Source: Pseudomonadota bacterium (lineage in GTDB: Bacteria > Pseudomonadota > Gammaproteobacteria > Burkholderiales > Gallionellaceae). From it: 5,627 nucleotides of DNA. Of the stretch, positions 1 to 5,627 are shown piece after piece. Location: the NCBI GenBank assembly GCA_021783525.1, contig JAJXTT010000136.1:1-5627 (forward strand). The letters are read 5' to 3'. Under the pieces are notes generated by a model. It was not told the origin of the DNA and did no database searches. It saw only the letters and a program-made list of their open reading frames with translations. Positions within the stretch are counted from its first letter, which is position 1. Every line of letters starts with the position of its first letter. A program made the position numbers and the translations under genes.

Positions 1-1293
1 GCCCGTCTCCGGCTGCGCGCAACCGTTATGGCAGCCGGACACGCGGATGTTCAGGTCGGCCTTGCCGCCGGACAGCAGCGGGCCCAGCACCGTGCTGGAA
101 GTGATACCCAGGCGGCAGGTCGAGGTGCCGGGGCAGGCCACCACGTTGTCTCCGACCCTGGGCTCGGACAGGCCGAGCGCCGCAATGCCGCTGCGCAAAG
201 CCGCCACTTTCTCCTGCGGCACGTTGAACACCGCAAAATTCTGGTCCTGCGAGGTGTGGATCTCGCTCAGTCCCTGCGCTTGCAACAAGGCTGCAAGGCC
301 GCGCAGCTGTTCCGCCTTCGCGTCGCCGACAGGTAGCGCGATGGGGAACACAAACAAACCGGCCTGGCGTTGCGCGAAGAGTTTGCGCGGGGCGCCTTGT
401 CCAGGGGCTTCATCGCCGCTCGGCGTGCGCCATTCTCCTTGCGGATAGGACTGGCCGGCCAAAGCTTGTTTGGTGCGCACAAACTCTTCGCGATATTTCT
501 CCAGGAAGCCTTCCACGCCGAAACGCTCGACCAGGAACTTGATGCGCGATTTCGCCCGCTTGGTGCGGTCGGAATACTTGTTGTGCAGCGACACCAGCGC
601 TTCCATGGCGAACATCAACTCGCTCTCGGAAATGAATTCCTCGACCACGATGGACTCGCGCGGCTTGTGCCCGAGCCCGCCGCCGGCCCTGATCCTGAAA
701 CCGGGCTGGCCGTCCTTGCTCACCGCGATCACGCCGCAGTCGTGCAGCAGCGATTGTGCGCAATCGGTCTCGCAGCCGGAGAACGATATCTTGAACTTGC
801 GCGGCAGTTGCTGGTTGAGCGGATTGCGCAAGAAGTGCAAGGTCGCGCCCTCCAGGTGCTTATTCACGTCCACATGCTCCTTCGGGCAGACGCCGGCCAG
901 CGGGCAGGCGGTCATGTTGCGGATGGTGTTGCCGCAGGCCTCGCGCGAGGTCATGCCGGCGCTGGCGAGGCGACGCATCGCCGACGGCATTTTGATCAAG
1001 GGTACATAGTGGATCTGGATGCTCTGGCGCGTAGTCACATGCGCGATCTGGTGCTGCGAGAACTCCTCGGCGATATCGGCCAGCGCTTCCAGTTGCACGG
1101 CGTTCAGTCGGCCGCCGGGAACCTTGATGCGAAGCATGTTCACGCCCTGCTGGCGCTGGCCATATACGCCTTGCTGCAGACGTATCGCCGTGAAGCGGTC
1201 GGAATCGATACCGCCGGCGTTGAAAATGTCGATCGCTTCTTCGAAGCGGCTGATCTCGTCGAGGTCAGACAGGTTGCGTGCGTTCAGGCTCAT
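1..1293 (-). CDS. cysI: Siroheme sulfite/nitrite reductase, hemoprotein (CysI-like), partial at C-terminus
   Basis: Reduces sulfite to sulfide (or nitrite to ammonia) by six electrons at a siroheme coupled to a [4Fe-4S] cluster, in the cytoplasm. The window holds the first 431 codons; the C-terminus lies beyond the left edge. Order: first ferredoxin-like repeat (about 38-105, with TTRQSIQIHYV), first siroheme/Fe-S domain (115-270), second ferredoxin-like repeat (308-370), start of the second siroheme/Fe-S domain (375 on). R55, R125, K166 and K168 align with the substrate- and siroheme-binding R83, R153, K215 and K217 of E. coli CysI. The canonical cluster ligands are C387-X5-C393 and C421-X3-C425. 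Unusually, the first half also has C130-X5-C136 and C174-X3-C178. The ATG follows an AAGGAA site and lies 12 bases after the transporter stop, so the two are co-transcribed. The divergent cysB favours sulfite as substrate, but sequence alone does not exclude nitrite. Confidence 0.9.
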   Translation of the reverse strand, partial: MSLNARNLSDLDEISRFEEAIDIFNAGGIDSDRFTAIRLQQGVYGQRQQGVNMLRIKVPGGRLNAVQLEALADIAEEFSQHQIAHVTTRQSIQIHYVPLIKMPSAMRRLASAGMTSREACGNTIRNMTACPLAGVCPKEHVDVNKHLEGATLHFLRNPLNQQLPRKFKISFSGCETDCAQSLLHDCGVIAVSKDGQPGFRIRAGGGLGHKPRESIVVEEFISESELMFAMEALVSLHNKYSDRTKRAKSRIKFLVERFGVEGFLEKYREEFVRTKQALAGQSYPQGEWRTPSGDEAPGQGAPRKLFAQRQAGLFVFPIALPVGDAKAEQLRGLAALLQAQGLSEIHTSQDQNFAVFNVPQEKVAALRSGIAALGLSEPRVGDNVVACPGTSTCRLGITSSTVLGPLLSGGKADLNIRVSGCHNGCAQPETG

Positions 1294-1299
1294 TTTTTG

Positions 1300-1305
1300 T
1301 TCCTT
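1300..1305 (-). promoter_or_regulatory. Ribosome binding site of the sulfite reductase
   Basis: AAGGAA on the minus strand, six bases before the ATG at 1293. It lies in the 12-base gap after the upstream transporter stop and fixes the reductase start. Confidence 0.75.
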
Positions 1306-2088
1306 TCAATTCAAAACCAGACGGGTGCCGACGATCAGCAGCATCGCTGCCAGGATCGGGCGCAAGAAGTTTTCCGGGACCTTTGCACTCAGATGGCTGC
1401 CGATATAGATGCCGGGCAGCGAACCCAGAAGCAGACTGCCCAGCAGCACGAAATCGACCGTACCCAGCGCCACGTGCCCAATACCGGCAACAGCCGTGAG
1501 CGGCACCGCGTGGGCGATATCCGTCCCCACCACCCTGGCTGCAGCCATGCGCGGATACAGGAACAGCAATGCAACCGTACCCAGCACGCCGGCGCCGATG
1601 GAAGAGATGGCGACCAGCGCCCCGACGACGAAGCCGGTGGCGACGGTCGCGGCTTGCAGATGCCGGTGGTGCAATTCGTAAACCGCGCCGTCCTTGCGCT
1701 GTGCAAACTTCCTGATACTGTCCTTTAGCAGCAACGCCGAGGCCGTCAGCAGCAAGGCGACGCTCAGTACGCTGGTCACCAGGCTGCGCAGGGTTTTCTC
1801 ATCCAGCGCAAGGTATTTCAGCAGCGCAATGGTGAGCAATGCAGCCGGCAGGCTGCCCAGGGACAGCAGGCCCAGGACTTTCCAGTCCACCGTACCGTTA
1901 CGGCTGTGCACCCAGCCACCCAGCGTTTTGGTCAGCGAGGCATACAGCAGGTCGGTGCCGACCGCGGTCGCGGGCGAGACGCCGAAGAACAGCACCAGCA
2001 ACGGGGTCATCAACGACCCGCCACCGACCCCGGTCACCCCGACGACCAGCCCGACCAGAAAGCCGGAAATTGTGAATAGCCAATCCAT
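1306..2088 (-). CDS. TauE/SafE-family (COG0730) membrane anion transporter
   Basis: A 260-residue, strongly hydrophobic inner-membrane protein of usual length for the TauE/SafE family, whose members are linked to export or uptake of sulfite, sulfate, sulfoacetate and related anions. The family's internal duplication is visible: a glycine-rich GVTGVGGGS segment (18-25) early in the first half matches SSIGAGVLG (162-170) early in the second, and AVGTDLLYA (42-50) matches VVGTDIAHA (187-194). A charged cytoplasmic-looking linker (about 122-145) separates the halves. About eight membrane segments are expected. It is first in an operon with the sulfite reductase and divergent from cysB, so sulfite or sulfate is the most likely cargo; direction of transport cannot be told. 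The ATG at 2088 has only a weak upstream GGAT, but the protein begins directly with the first membrane segment, as is typical. No symbol is assigned because the substrate is unknown. Confidence 0.88.
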   Translation of the reverse strand: MDWLFTISGFLVGLVVGVTGVGGGSLMTPLLVLFFGVSPATAVGTDLLYASLTKTLGGWVHSRNGTVDWKVLGLLSLGSLPAALLTIALLKYLALDEKTLRSLVTSVLSVALLLTASALLLKDSIRKFAQRKDGAVYELHHRHLQAATVATGFVVGALVAISSIGAGVLGTVALLFLYPRMAAARVVGTDIAHAVPLTAVAGIGHVALGTVDFVLLGSLLLGSLPGIYIGSHLSAKVPENFLRPILAAMLLIVGTRLVLN

Positions 2089-2146
2089 TTGATCCGCACC
2101 GCCCTGATATCCATGCTTACGATGGGACGCATTCTAGGTTGCTCTC

Positions 2147-2174
2147 TTTATATTGCTAAATACTTTTATGTTAA
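2147..2174 (-). promoter_or_regulatory. Sigma-70-like promoter for the transporter-reductase operon
   Basis: On the minus strand, TTAACA (2169-2174, five of six matches to the -35 consensus) and TATAAA (2147-2152, five of six to the -10) are separated by 16 bases. Transcription would begin near 2140, leaving a leader of about 50 bases before the transporter ATG at 2088. Confidence 0.6.
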
Positions 2175-2179
2175 TATCT

Positions 2180-2198
2180 TATAACCTGAAGACATATA
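2180..2198. promoter_or_regulatory. Candidate CysB/LysR-type operator (TATA-N11-TATA)
   Basis: TATA (2180-2183) and TATA (2195-2198) are separated by 11 bases, giving a T-N11-A-like dyad of the kind LysR regulators use. It ends five bases upstream of the -35 of the leftward promoter and lies just before the cysB ribosome binding site, suiting both activation of the operon and self-repression. Short AT-rich dyads arise easily by chance, so this is tentative. Confidence 0.3.
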
Positions 2199-2199
2199 C

Positions 2200-2203
2200 G
2201 GAG
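2200..2203 (+). promoter_or_regulatory. Ribosome binding site deciding the cysB start
   Basis: GGAG six bases before the ATG at 2210. The frame stays open upstream, allowing non-homologous starts at 2153 (TTG) and 2168 (ATG), but only the 2210 start has this site and the family N-terminus MNLQQLRYL. Confidence 0.7.
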
Positions 2204-2209
2204 CGAGCC

Positions 2210-3136
2210 ATGAACCTGCAACAGTTGCGTTACCTGAACGAGATCGTGCGCTGCGGCCTGAACATCTCGGACGCGGCCAATGCGCTCTATACCTCGCAAC
2301 CGGGGGTGAGCAAGCAGATCAAGCTGCTGGAAGAAGAGTTGGGCGTCGACATCTTCGTGCGCAACGGCAAGCGGATCGTCGCCATCACCGATCCAGGCAA
2401 GGCGGTGCTGGAGATCGCCCAGCGCGTGTTGCACGAAACGGAGAACCTGAGACAGGTCGGACAGGAGTTCCGCACCCAGGATAGCGGCAGCCTGACCGTG
2501 GCGACCACCCACACTCAGGCACGCTACGCCCTGCCGCACGTGGTCAAGGAGTTCATGAAGGAATACCCGGGCGTCAGGCTCGGCCTGCACCAGGGCAGCC
2601 CGACCCAGATCGCCGAGCAGGTTTTAAGCGGCGAAGTGGACATCGGCATCGCCACCGAGAGCCTGGCCTTGTACGACGAGCTCATCACCCTGCCCTGCTA
2701 CGAATGGCACCATTGCGTGGTCGTACCGCCCAAACATCCGCTGTTGCTGGAAAAACGCCTGACGCTGAAAAAGCTGGCGCAATATCCCATCATCACTTAC
2801 GACTTCGCGTTCACCGGCCGCAACAAGATCAATCAGGCGTTCAGGGAAGCCGGCATCGAACCCAACATTGCGCTCACCGCCATCGACGCCGACGTGATCA
2901 AGACCTATGTGGAATTGGGGCTGGGCGTGGGCGTTGTGGCGCAGATGGCATTCATTCCGGACCGGGACAGGCACCTGCGCATGATCGACGCCGGGCACCT
3001 GTTCCAGCCCAGCACCACGCGCATCGCGATCCGCAGGAACCAGTATCTGCGGGGCTTCGGCTATCATTTCATCGAGCTGTTTGCGCCGCACCTTACGCGC
3101 GATGTGGTATCGGCAGCATTGCACCTGACGACCTGA
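2210..3136 (+). CDS. cysB: CysB-family LysR-type regulator of sulfur assimilation
   Basis: A 308-residue cytoplasmic transcription factor. In enterobacteria CysB activates sulfate-assimilation genes in response to N-acetylserine and is antagonised by sulfide or thiosulfate. The N-terminal winged helix-turn-helix (about 1-60) holds the recognition stretch YTSQPGVSKQ (27-36), nearly identical to E. coli CysB. The effector domain (about 90-295) has TTHTQARYALP (99-109), QGSPTQIA (128-135), FTGR (201-204) and DADVIKTYV (226-234). T100, T102, Q103, T149 and T202, described as sulfate contacts in Klebsiella CysB, are all present at the same numbers. The C-terminus ends soon after APHLTRDVV, about 16 residues shorter than E. 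coli CysB and closer in length to its paralogue Cbl. It is divergent from the transporter and sulfite reductase genes, its probable targets. Cbl-like sulfonate or sulfate-starvation control is an alternative. Confidence 0.93.
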   Translation: MNLQQLRYLNEIVRCGLNISDAANALYTSQPGVSKQIKLLEEELGVDIFVRNGKRIVAITDPGKAVLEIAQRVLHETENLRQVGQEFRTQDSGSLTVATTHTQARYALPHVVKEFMKEYPGVRLGLHQGSPTQIAEQVLSGEVDIGIATESLALYDELITLPCYEWHHCVVVPPKHPLLLEKRLTLKKLAQYPIITYDFAFTGRNKINQAFREAGIEPNIALTAIDADVIKTYVELGLGVGVVAQMAFIPDRDRHLRMIDAGHLFQPSTTRIAIRRNQYLRGFGYHFIELFAPHLTRDVVSAALHLTT

Positions 3137-3137
3137 A

Positions 3138-3173
3138 CGAATCGGGTATTGCCGAACAACCGATAACGATTCG
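3138..3173. repeat. Inverted repeat between convergent cysB and cyclase genes
   Basis: CGAATCG (3138-3144) and CGATTCG (3167-3173) are perfect complements around a 22-base loop, and ATCGG (3141-3145) can alternatively pair with CCGAT (3160-3164). It fills most of the 56-base gap between two converging stop codons, so a bidirectional terminator role is possible. There is no T-run on either strand, so a standard intrinsic terminator is not supported. Confidence 0.4.
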
Positions 3174-3192
3174 CCAGATCAGACCGCGTTAT

Positions 3193-4473
3193 TCATTTGT
3201 CCTGTCGTTTTTGGGCAACGTCCCGATAGAACCGGTAGGTGTTTTTCCCGCTTTGCTTCGCCAGGTACATTGCCTCGTCCGCCCGCTTGACGAGCTTGAC
3301 GGGATTGTCGGAGTCCTCCGGGAATAGCGAAATACCGATGCTGGCGCCCACATGACATGCCTGCCCCATGAGGTCGAAGGCCTTCGACAGGACAGCGATG
3401 ATCTTGTTGGCCACCTGCACGGCATTTTCATCCGTTCCGATGCTGTCCAGCACGACGATGAATTCATCCCCGCCTACCCTCGCTACCGTATCCGAATCCC
3501 TGATCGTCTTCTTCAGTCTTGCGGAAACGCCCTTGAGCAGCAAGTCTCCCGCATCGTGCCCCAATGTGTCGTTGATACCCTTGAATCCGTCAAGATCGAG
3601 AAACAGGACGGCAGCTTTGTTCTTGTTTCGTTTCGCCAGGGCAATCGAATGGTTGAGGACATCCAGCAACATTGCCCGATTCGGCAGGTCGGTCAGGTAA
3701 TCGTAGTGCGCCAGGTGCGCGATCTTCTTCTCGGCCCGCTTCCGTTCGGTTATGTCCCTGAGGATACCTATGAAGTAGCGATGCCCGCCCAACACCATTT
3801 CGGAAACGGACAGCTCCATCGGAAACTGCTCTCCGCTCTTACGGATAGCCATCACTTCGCGCCCGCGTACGCCAAGGATCCGGGTCTGGCCCGTTTGCAG
3901 ATACCGGTTCAGGTGCATGCCATGGGCACTTCGATCCGGTTCCGGCATCAGCATGTTCAGGCTCATTCCGATCGCTTCCTGCTGCGTATAGCCGAAAATC
4001 TCCTCCGCGGCCGGGTTGAACGCCTGAATTTCCCCGGACTCGTTGATCGTAATGATGCCATCCATGGCGTTGTGAATGATGGATCTCAGCTGGTTCTGGC
4101 TCTTTTCCAGGTCACCTTTTATCTGCTTCAGGTTGGTGACCATCTGCCAGAACAACTTGACCTCGGGGCCGCTGGCCACCCTCCTGTCGCCAAAAACCCT
4201 GAACGCTTCTTCGGCTATCGAATCGTCGTGAGACAGGTTGTACACGATGCAGTCGGGATAGTCCTTGCAGGCTTGCAGCGCCTCGGCAGCGACCGTAAAC
4301 GCCGGAATCCCGTGTTTTTTTGCAAGCAATATACCGGGCGCGTCAGGATTCGTATCCGCGATGGCCACAACCTTGACCAGGCTGTCCTCCAGGAACATTT
4401 CAAGCAGTGCTGAGCCTCCACGGCCGGCCCCGATGATCAAGACGGGATATCCCTGGGTTCTTTGTATGGCCAT
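3193..4473 (-). CDS. Rossmann-PAS-GGDEF diguanylate cyclase, possible heme/redox sensor
   Basis: A 426-residue soluble protein with no membrane segment, predicted to make cyclic di-GMP from two GTP. Residues 1-110 form a Rossmann-like domain: VLIIGAGRGG (11-20) gives GxGxxG at G15, G17 and G20, and D40 ends the second strand as in NAD-binding folds. A short helical linker (111-130) leads to a PAS domain (about 128-245, ending DITERK). This resembles FixL and DosP, including MPEPDR (176-181), H184 at the heme-ligand position and R205 at the oxygen-contacting arginine. The GGDEF domain (about 250-420) has D293, N301, D310 and GGDEF at 334-338, matching PleD D327, N335, D344 and the signature. 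RDSD (325-328) is an intact inhibitory I-site, so product inhibition is likely. There is no EAL domain. The ATG at 4473 has a strong GGGAG site; a TTG at 4575 would add 34 residues of unlikely sequence. Heme and dinucleotide binding are inferences. Confidence 0.93.
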   Translation of the reverse strand: MAIQRTQGYPVLIIGAGRGGSALLEMFLEDSLVKVVAIADTNPDAPGILLAKKHGIPAFTVAAEALQACKDYPDCIVYNLSHDDSIAEEAFRVFGDRRVASGPEVKLFWQMVTNLKQIKGDLEKSQNQLRSIIHNAMDGIITINESGEIQAFNPAAEEIFGYTQQEAIGMSLNMLMPEPDRSAHGMHLNRYLQTGQTRILGVRGREVMAIRKSGEQFPMELSVSEMVLGGHRYFIGILRDITERKRAEKKIAHLAHYDYLTDLPNRAMLLDVLNHSIALAKRNKNKAAVLFLDLDGFKGINDTLGHDAGDLLLKGVSARLKKTIRDSDTVARVGGDEFIVVLDSIGTDENAVQVANKIIAVLSKAFDLMGQACHVGASIGISLFPEDSDNPVKLVKRADEAMYLAKQSGKNTYRFYRDVAQKRQDK

Positions 4474-4478
4474 GCTCA

Positions 4479-4483
4479 CTCCC
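4479..4483 (-). promoter_or_regulatory. Ribosome binding site of the diguanylate cyclase
   Basis: GGGAG on the minus strand, five bases before the ATG at 4473. It decides this start over the in-frame TTG at 4575. The AT-rich stretch just upstream (about 4500-4520) contains TATAAG (4511-4516 on the minus strand), a possible -10, but I see no convincing -35. Confidence 0.7.
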
Positions 4484-4538
4484 GATCTAACCTGGATGGA
4501 AAGAAATATTCTTATATTTGTGTCGATTCTTGCATACC

Positions 4539-4554
4539 GGGCGGGCAACCGCCC
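4539..4554. repeat. GC-rich 6-bp hairpin between murJ and the cyclase gene
   Basis: GGGCGG (4539-4544) and CCGCCC (4549-4554) are perfect complements around GCAA on the plus strand, or TTGC on the minus strand. The hairpin lies about 30 bases past the murJ stop in the transcribed direction. No T-run follows, so it may stabilise the murJ transcript end or act as a weak or factor-assisted stop, but it is not a standard intrinsic terminator. Confidence 0.45.
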
Positions 4555-4584
4555 ATTCAGTTCGTCACCTGGCAAGAGCCAAAA

Positions 4585-5627
4585 CTAGCTGGCTCCCCGC
4601 TTGGAGAAATCCCTGAGCCGGAAACCCAGCGCATACAGCACGGCAAAGTACACCACCACTCCCAGCGCCACCAGCCATGACAGGTGGATGATGCGCGTCC
4701 AGCCGTGGCTGGTGAGCCAGTGCTGTTCGCTGCCCATACCGAACCAGAGCGTCAGGGCCAGCGCGAACAAGGCGATACACAGCTTGGCGAAGAACTTCGC
4801 CCATCCCGGCTCGGGCTGGTATATGCCGCGTTTGCGCAGGAAATAGAACAGGATAAGTGAATTGAAACAGGCGCCCAAGCCGATGGCAAGCGCCAACCCG
4901 GCGTGTTGCAGGTGCATCCCGAATACGAACAGCAGGTTCATCAGTTGCGTGGCCAGCAGTGTCGCGATGCCTATCTTGACTGGCGTCCTGATATCCTGCC
5001 GCGCGTAGAAGCCGGGGGCGAGCACTTTCACCGCGATGAGTCCGATGAGCCCGACGCTGTAGCCCACCAATGCGTTGCGCGTCATCAGCACGTCGTTGGC
5101 GACGAACGCGCCATGCTGGAAAAAAGTCGCCAGCAAAGGCACGGCGATCATGCCCAGCGCGAGCGCGGCGGGCAGCGTGAGCATGAAGACCAGGCGCAGG
5201 CCCCAATCCAGCAACCTGGAATATTCTTCCGTGCTGTTGTCGGCATAGTGTTTGGCTAGCGAAGGCAGCAGGATGGAACCGAGCGCTGCCCCCAGCAGTC
5301 CCGAGGGGAATTCCATCAGGCGATCCGCGTAATACAGCCAGGACACGCTGCCCACCATCAGGAGCGAAGCAAAGATGGTGTTGATGATGAGGCTGACCTG
5401 CCCGATTGAAACGCCGAACACGGCGGGCCCCATCTGCCTGATGACGCGCCACATTCCCTCATCTTTCAGGTTGAAGCGGAGACTGGGCAGTAGGCCTATT
5501 TTCTTCAGGAACGGAATCTGGAAGGCCAGTTGCACAAAGCCCGCGATGAACCAGGCCCAGGCCAAGCCGATGATCGGCTGGTCGAAAAGCGGGGCGAGCC
5601 ACAGAGCGCCGCCGATCAGGCATACGT
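4585..5627 (-). CDS. murJ: Lipid II flippase MurJ (MviN), partial, N-terminus missing
   Basis: MurJ moves lipid II across the inner membrane for peptidoglycan synthesis and belongs to the MOP exporter superfamily. The window holds about 346 C-terminal residues ending at TAG; roughly the first 165 of about 510 lie beyond the right edge, so the start is not visible. The reading frame enters from the edge with the first full codon at 5625. The sequence closely follows E. coli MurJ: VSWLYYADRLMEFPSG contains the arginine (5320-5322) equivalent to the functionally important R270, followed by LGSILLPSLAKHY, then the YSVGLIGLIAVKVLAPGFYARQD and TPVKI blocks. About ten hydrophobic segments remain. 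The basic C-terminal end (RDFSKRGAS) is intact. The next gene on this strand starts 111 bases downstream and is unrelated in function, so co-transcription is possible but unproven. Confidence 0.96.
   Translation of the reverse strand, partial: VCLIGGALWLAPLFDQPIIGLAWAWFIAGFVQLAFQIPFLKKIGLLPSLRFNLKDEGMWRVIRQMGPAVFGVSIGQVSLIINTIFASLLMVGSVSWLYYADRLMEFPSGLLGAALGSILLPSLAKHYADNSTEEYSRLLDWGLRLVFMLTLPAALALGMIAVPLLATFFQHGAFVANDVLMTRNALVGYSVGLIGLIAVKVLAPGFYARQDIRTPVKIGIATLLATQLMNLLFVFGMHLQHAGLALAIGLGACFNSLILFYFLRKRGIYQPEPGWAKFFAKLCIALFALALTLWFGMGSEQHWLTSHGWTRIIHLSWLVALGVVVYFAVLYALGFRLRDFSKRGAS

Larger units (their letters stand above)
2089..2209. promoter_or_regulatory. Divergent control region between the transporter-reductase operon and cysB
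   Basis: 121 bases between two divergent starts. The half nearest cysB (about 2143-2198) is very AT-rich, in contrast to the GC-rich genes. It holds a good leftward promoter (2147-2174) and a TATA-N11-TATA dyad (2180-2198). Rightward promoter signals for cysB are weaker: TTGCTA (2153-2158) with TATCTT (2175-2180) at 16-base spacing, or TATAAC (2180-2185) as -10 without a good -35. Because rightward and leftward elements overlap, CysB bound here could activate the operon and repress its own gene, a common LysR arrangement. This is inference from layout. Confidence 0.65.

Noticed and set aside
370..1728. Long plus-strand open frame (about 452 codons) antisense to the reductase and transporter genes.
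   Set aside because: It crosses two well-supported genes on the other strand, matches no family I recognise, has a low-complexity composition rich in A, R, H and Q typical of the antisense of GC-rich genes, and has no ribosome binding site I would trust.
2153..2209. Upstream start giving CysB 19 extra N-terminal residues.
   Set aside because: The added residues have no counterpart in CysB, the segment is the AT-rich promoter region, and the ATG at 2210 has a GGAG site and the family N-terminus.
3352..4413. Long plus-strand open frame (about 353 codons) antisense to the diguanylate cyclase gene.
   Set aside because: The minus strand encodes clear PAS and GGDEF motifs across the same bases; the plus-strand product shows no domain and is explained by codon bias of the real gene.
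4539..4554. Intrinsic terminator for murJ.
   Set aside because: The stem is strong but no run of T follows on either strand, so I list it only as a hairpin.
4474..4575. TTG start at 4575 giving the cyclase 34 extra residues.
   Set aside because: It would run through the GC hairpin and AT-rich leader and has no convincing ribosome binding site, while the ATG at 4473 has GGGAG at ideal spacing directly before the Rossmann domain.
1..5627. tRNA, rRNA, CRISPR, insertion sequence, prophage or defence system.
   Set aside because: I see no tandem spaced repeats, transposase-like protein, terminal repeats flanking a gene, or tRNA-like cloverleaf; all the long coding frames are accounted for by core metabolic, signalling and cell-wall genes.

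Overview
The window looks like chromosomal DNA of a high-GC proteobacterium. The CysB-type regulator and the MurJ fragment both read like beta/gammaproteobacterial proteins, and a betaproteobacterial sulfur or iron oxidiser is a plausible host. That lineage is inferred from protein resemblance only. There are five genes, two of them cut by the window edges, and no RNA genes, insertion sequences, CRISPR arrays or gene-free stretches above 125 bases.

Left part (1-3136), a sulfur-assimilation module. A CysB-family LysR regulator (2210-3136, + strand) is divergent from a leftward pair: a TauE/SafE-type membrane transporter (1306-2088) and, 12 bases downstream, a siroheme sulfite/nitrite reductase (1-1293, C-terminus beyond the left edge). 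The 121-base divergent region holds a good sigma-70-like promoter for the transporter-reductase operon and a TATA-N11-TATA dyad just upstream of its -35, where a LysR activator would be expected to bind. The likely logic is that CysB controls sulfite reduction to sulfide for cysteine synthesis, with the transporter moving sulfite, sulfate or a related anion.

Middle (3193-4473, - strand), signalling. A soluble three-part protein joins an N-terminal dinucleotide-binding-like Rossmann domain, a PAS domain resembling the heme PAS of FixL and DosP, and a GGDEF diguanylate cyclase with all catalytic positions and an intact inhibitory RxxD site. It converges on cysB, with an inverted repeat between the two stops.

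Right part (4585-5627, - strand). This is the C-terminal two thirds of the lipid II flippase MurJ, whose N-terminus lies beyond the right edge. A GC-rich 6-bp hairpin sits between it and the cyclase gene.

Two points stand out. The reductase carries a full C-X5-C...C-X3-C [4Fe-4S]-siroheme motif in both halves, whereas ordinary CysI keeps it only in the C-terminal half. The cyclase appears to combine a possible redox/dinucleotide module with a possible heme gas-sensing module upstream of c-di-GMP synthesis.
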